From Charina bottae (taxonomy: Eukaryota; Chordata; Lepidosauria; Squamata; Charinaidae), in assembly GCA_023362775.1 (NCBI GenBank), contig JALMGJ010000002.1, forward strand, positions 73,695,414 to 73,759,413: a stretch of DNA of 64,000 nucleotides, read 5' to 3'. Numbering within the stretch: position 1 is the first letter of the stretch; each line of letters begins with the position of its first letter. A program made the translations under genes and the position numbers. This document shows positions 63,582 to 64,000 of this stretch, piece by piece. The notes under the pieces are model-generated. The model worked only from the letters and a program-made list of their open reading frames with translations. It ran no database searches and was not told the origin of the DNA.

Positions 63582-63692
63582 CTGTAAGAAAAACAGAGAA
63601 AGTCTGTAAACTTTACCTTGCATATTAAAGTCAAATTTAAGATTAAAATGGCAGACAATTCACAAATATGCAAATAAAAAGAGCATATTTTC

Positions 63693-63780
63693 AGGTGGCA
63701 ATTTGTCCATGATAAATGACCATACACTACACTACCATACTATCTTCATATCTTCAGCAAAATACCAAATCAAGAATGTC
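63693..63780. repeat. 88-bp direct repeat, copy 2
   Basis: Second copy of 62588-62675. The pair flanks the MITE pair and the FHA exon, 1105 bp apart. Confidence 0.95.
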
Positions 63781-64000
63781 CAACTATATAAGCACGGCCA
63801 AATATAATCTAAAACAATCCCCATGGCTGTCAAGAAGTCCATAAAGTCTCAGTTGCTCCAAACAGGCTTGGGGCACGGGGTAGTAATCAACCTTGGGGGT
63901 GGTTAGCACCCTAAAGAGGCCCCTGTGTATTCATGAATTTAAATTAAGAACTTTTAATATCTCCATTTTGGATTTTATATTTTATATTTAAGAGGCACTG

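Noticed and set aside
62478..62545. A functional tRNA gene
   Set aside because: Boxes A and B are good, but it continues into SINE/LINE sequence and has no terminator run after an acceptor stem, so it is a tRNA-derived SINE head.

Overview
This is vertebrate nuclear DNA, most likely from a squamate reptile (lizard or snake). The repeat set points there: a full-length Sauria-type SINE, two BovB (RTE) LINE copies, CR1/L2-type LINEs, L1, R4/Dong, Penelope-like elements (PLEs) and many hAT MITEs. Lizard and snake cannot be told apart by reading alone.

The only host gene I can support is SLMAP (sarcolemma-associated protein), on the minus strand across the whole window. I placed 21 coding exons by reading splice sites and comparing with the remembered vertebrate protein. 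They total 2247 nt (749 codons), all with GT-AG introns, phases that join without error, and no in-frame stop. The 5' exons (protein start and first half of the FHA domain) lie beyond the right edge. The 3' exon(s) for the C-terminal membrane anchor lie beyond the left edge. The first window exon (63434-63581) carries the second half of the FHA domain; nearly all the rest is coiled coil. Nine consecutive exons (38975-39025 down to 7609-7929) are phase 1-1, so each can be skipped without a frameshift.

The introns are crowded with mobile DNA. From the left edge: L2-type LINE (1.6-2.5 kb); CR1/L2 plus an older LINE (3.7-5.0 kb); SINE chimera and stepped pentanucleotide array (6.4-6.8 kb); PLE mini-element (8.0-8.3 kb); three hAT MITEs (8.5-9.6 kb); MITE (12.2-12.5 kb); GC-rich 1.46-kb hAT element (15.6-17.1 kb); PLE mini-element (20.6-20.9 kb); 2.1-kb inverted PLE holding two MITEs (23.3-25.4 kb); CR1/L2 with an LTR-like insert (27.8-28.5 kb); L1 blocks with a solo LTR and CR1/L2 (30.7-35.3 kb); hAT (40.4-41.0 kb); MITE (45.0-45.3 kb); mariner remnant (46.0-46.3 kb); pure (GAAGG)22 touching a splice donor (47.7-47.8 kb); BovB (49.1-50.4 kb); CR1/L2 (50.9-51.8 kb); Sauria SINE (52.0-52.3 kb); nested R4/L1/BovB/CR1-L2/hAT block (57.2-62.5 kb); two back-to-back MITEs beside the FHA exon (62.9-63.4 kb).

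The strongest unexpected signal is in the PLEs. Three different PLE families carry a hammerhead-ribozyme-like motif (CUGANGA, stem II, GAAACGU[C/U]). The 3 bp of stem I next to the core differ in sequence but stay complementary (AGA/UCU, CCU/AGG, GCA/UGC), which is covariation visible within this one window. The three inverted PLE insertions also share one layout: a leader of about 35 nt, inverted arms, and target-site duplications of 12-14 bp. Hammerheads and 34-36-nt tails are already known in PLEs; the extra nucleotide between the core and stem II, seen in all three families, is the part most worth checking.
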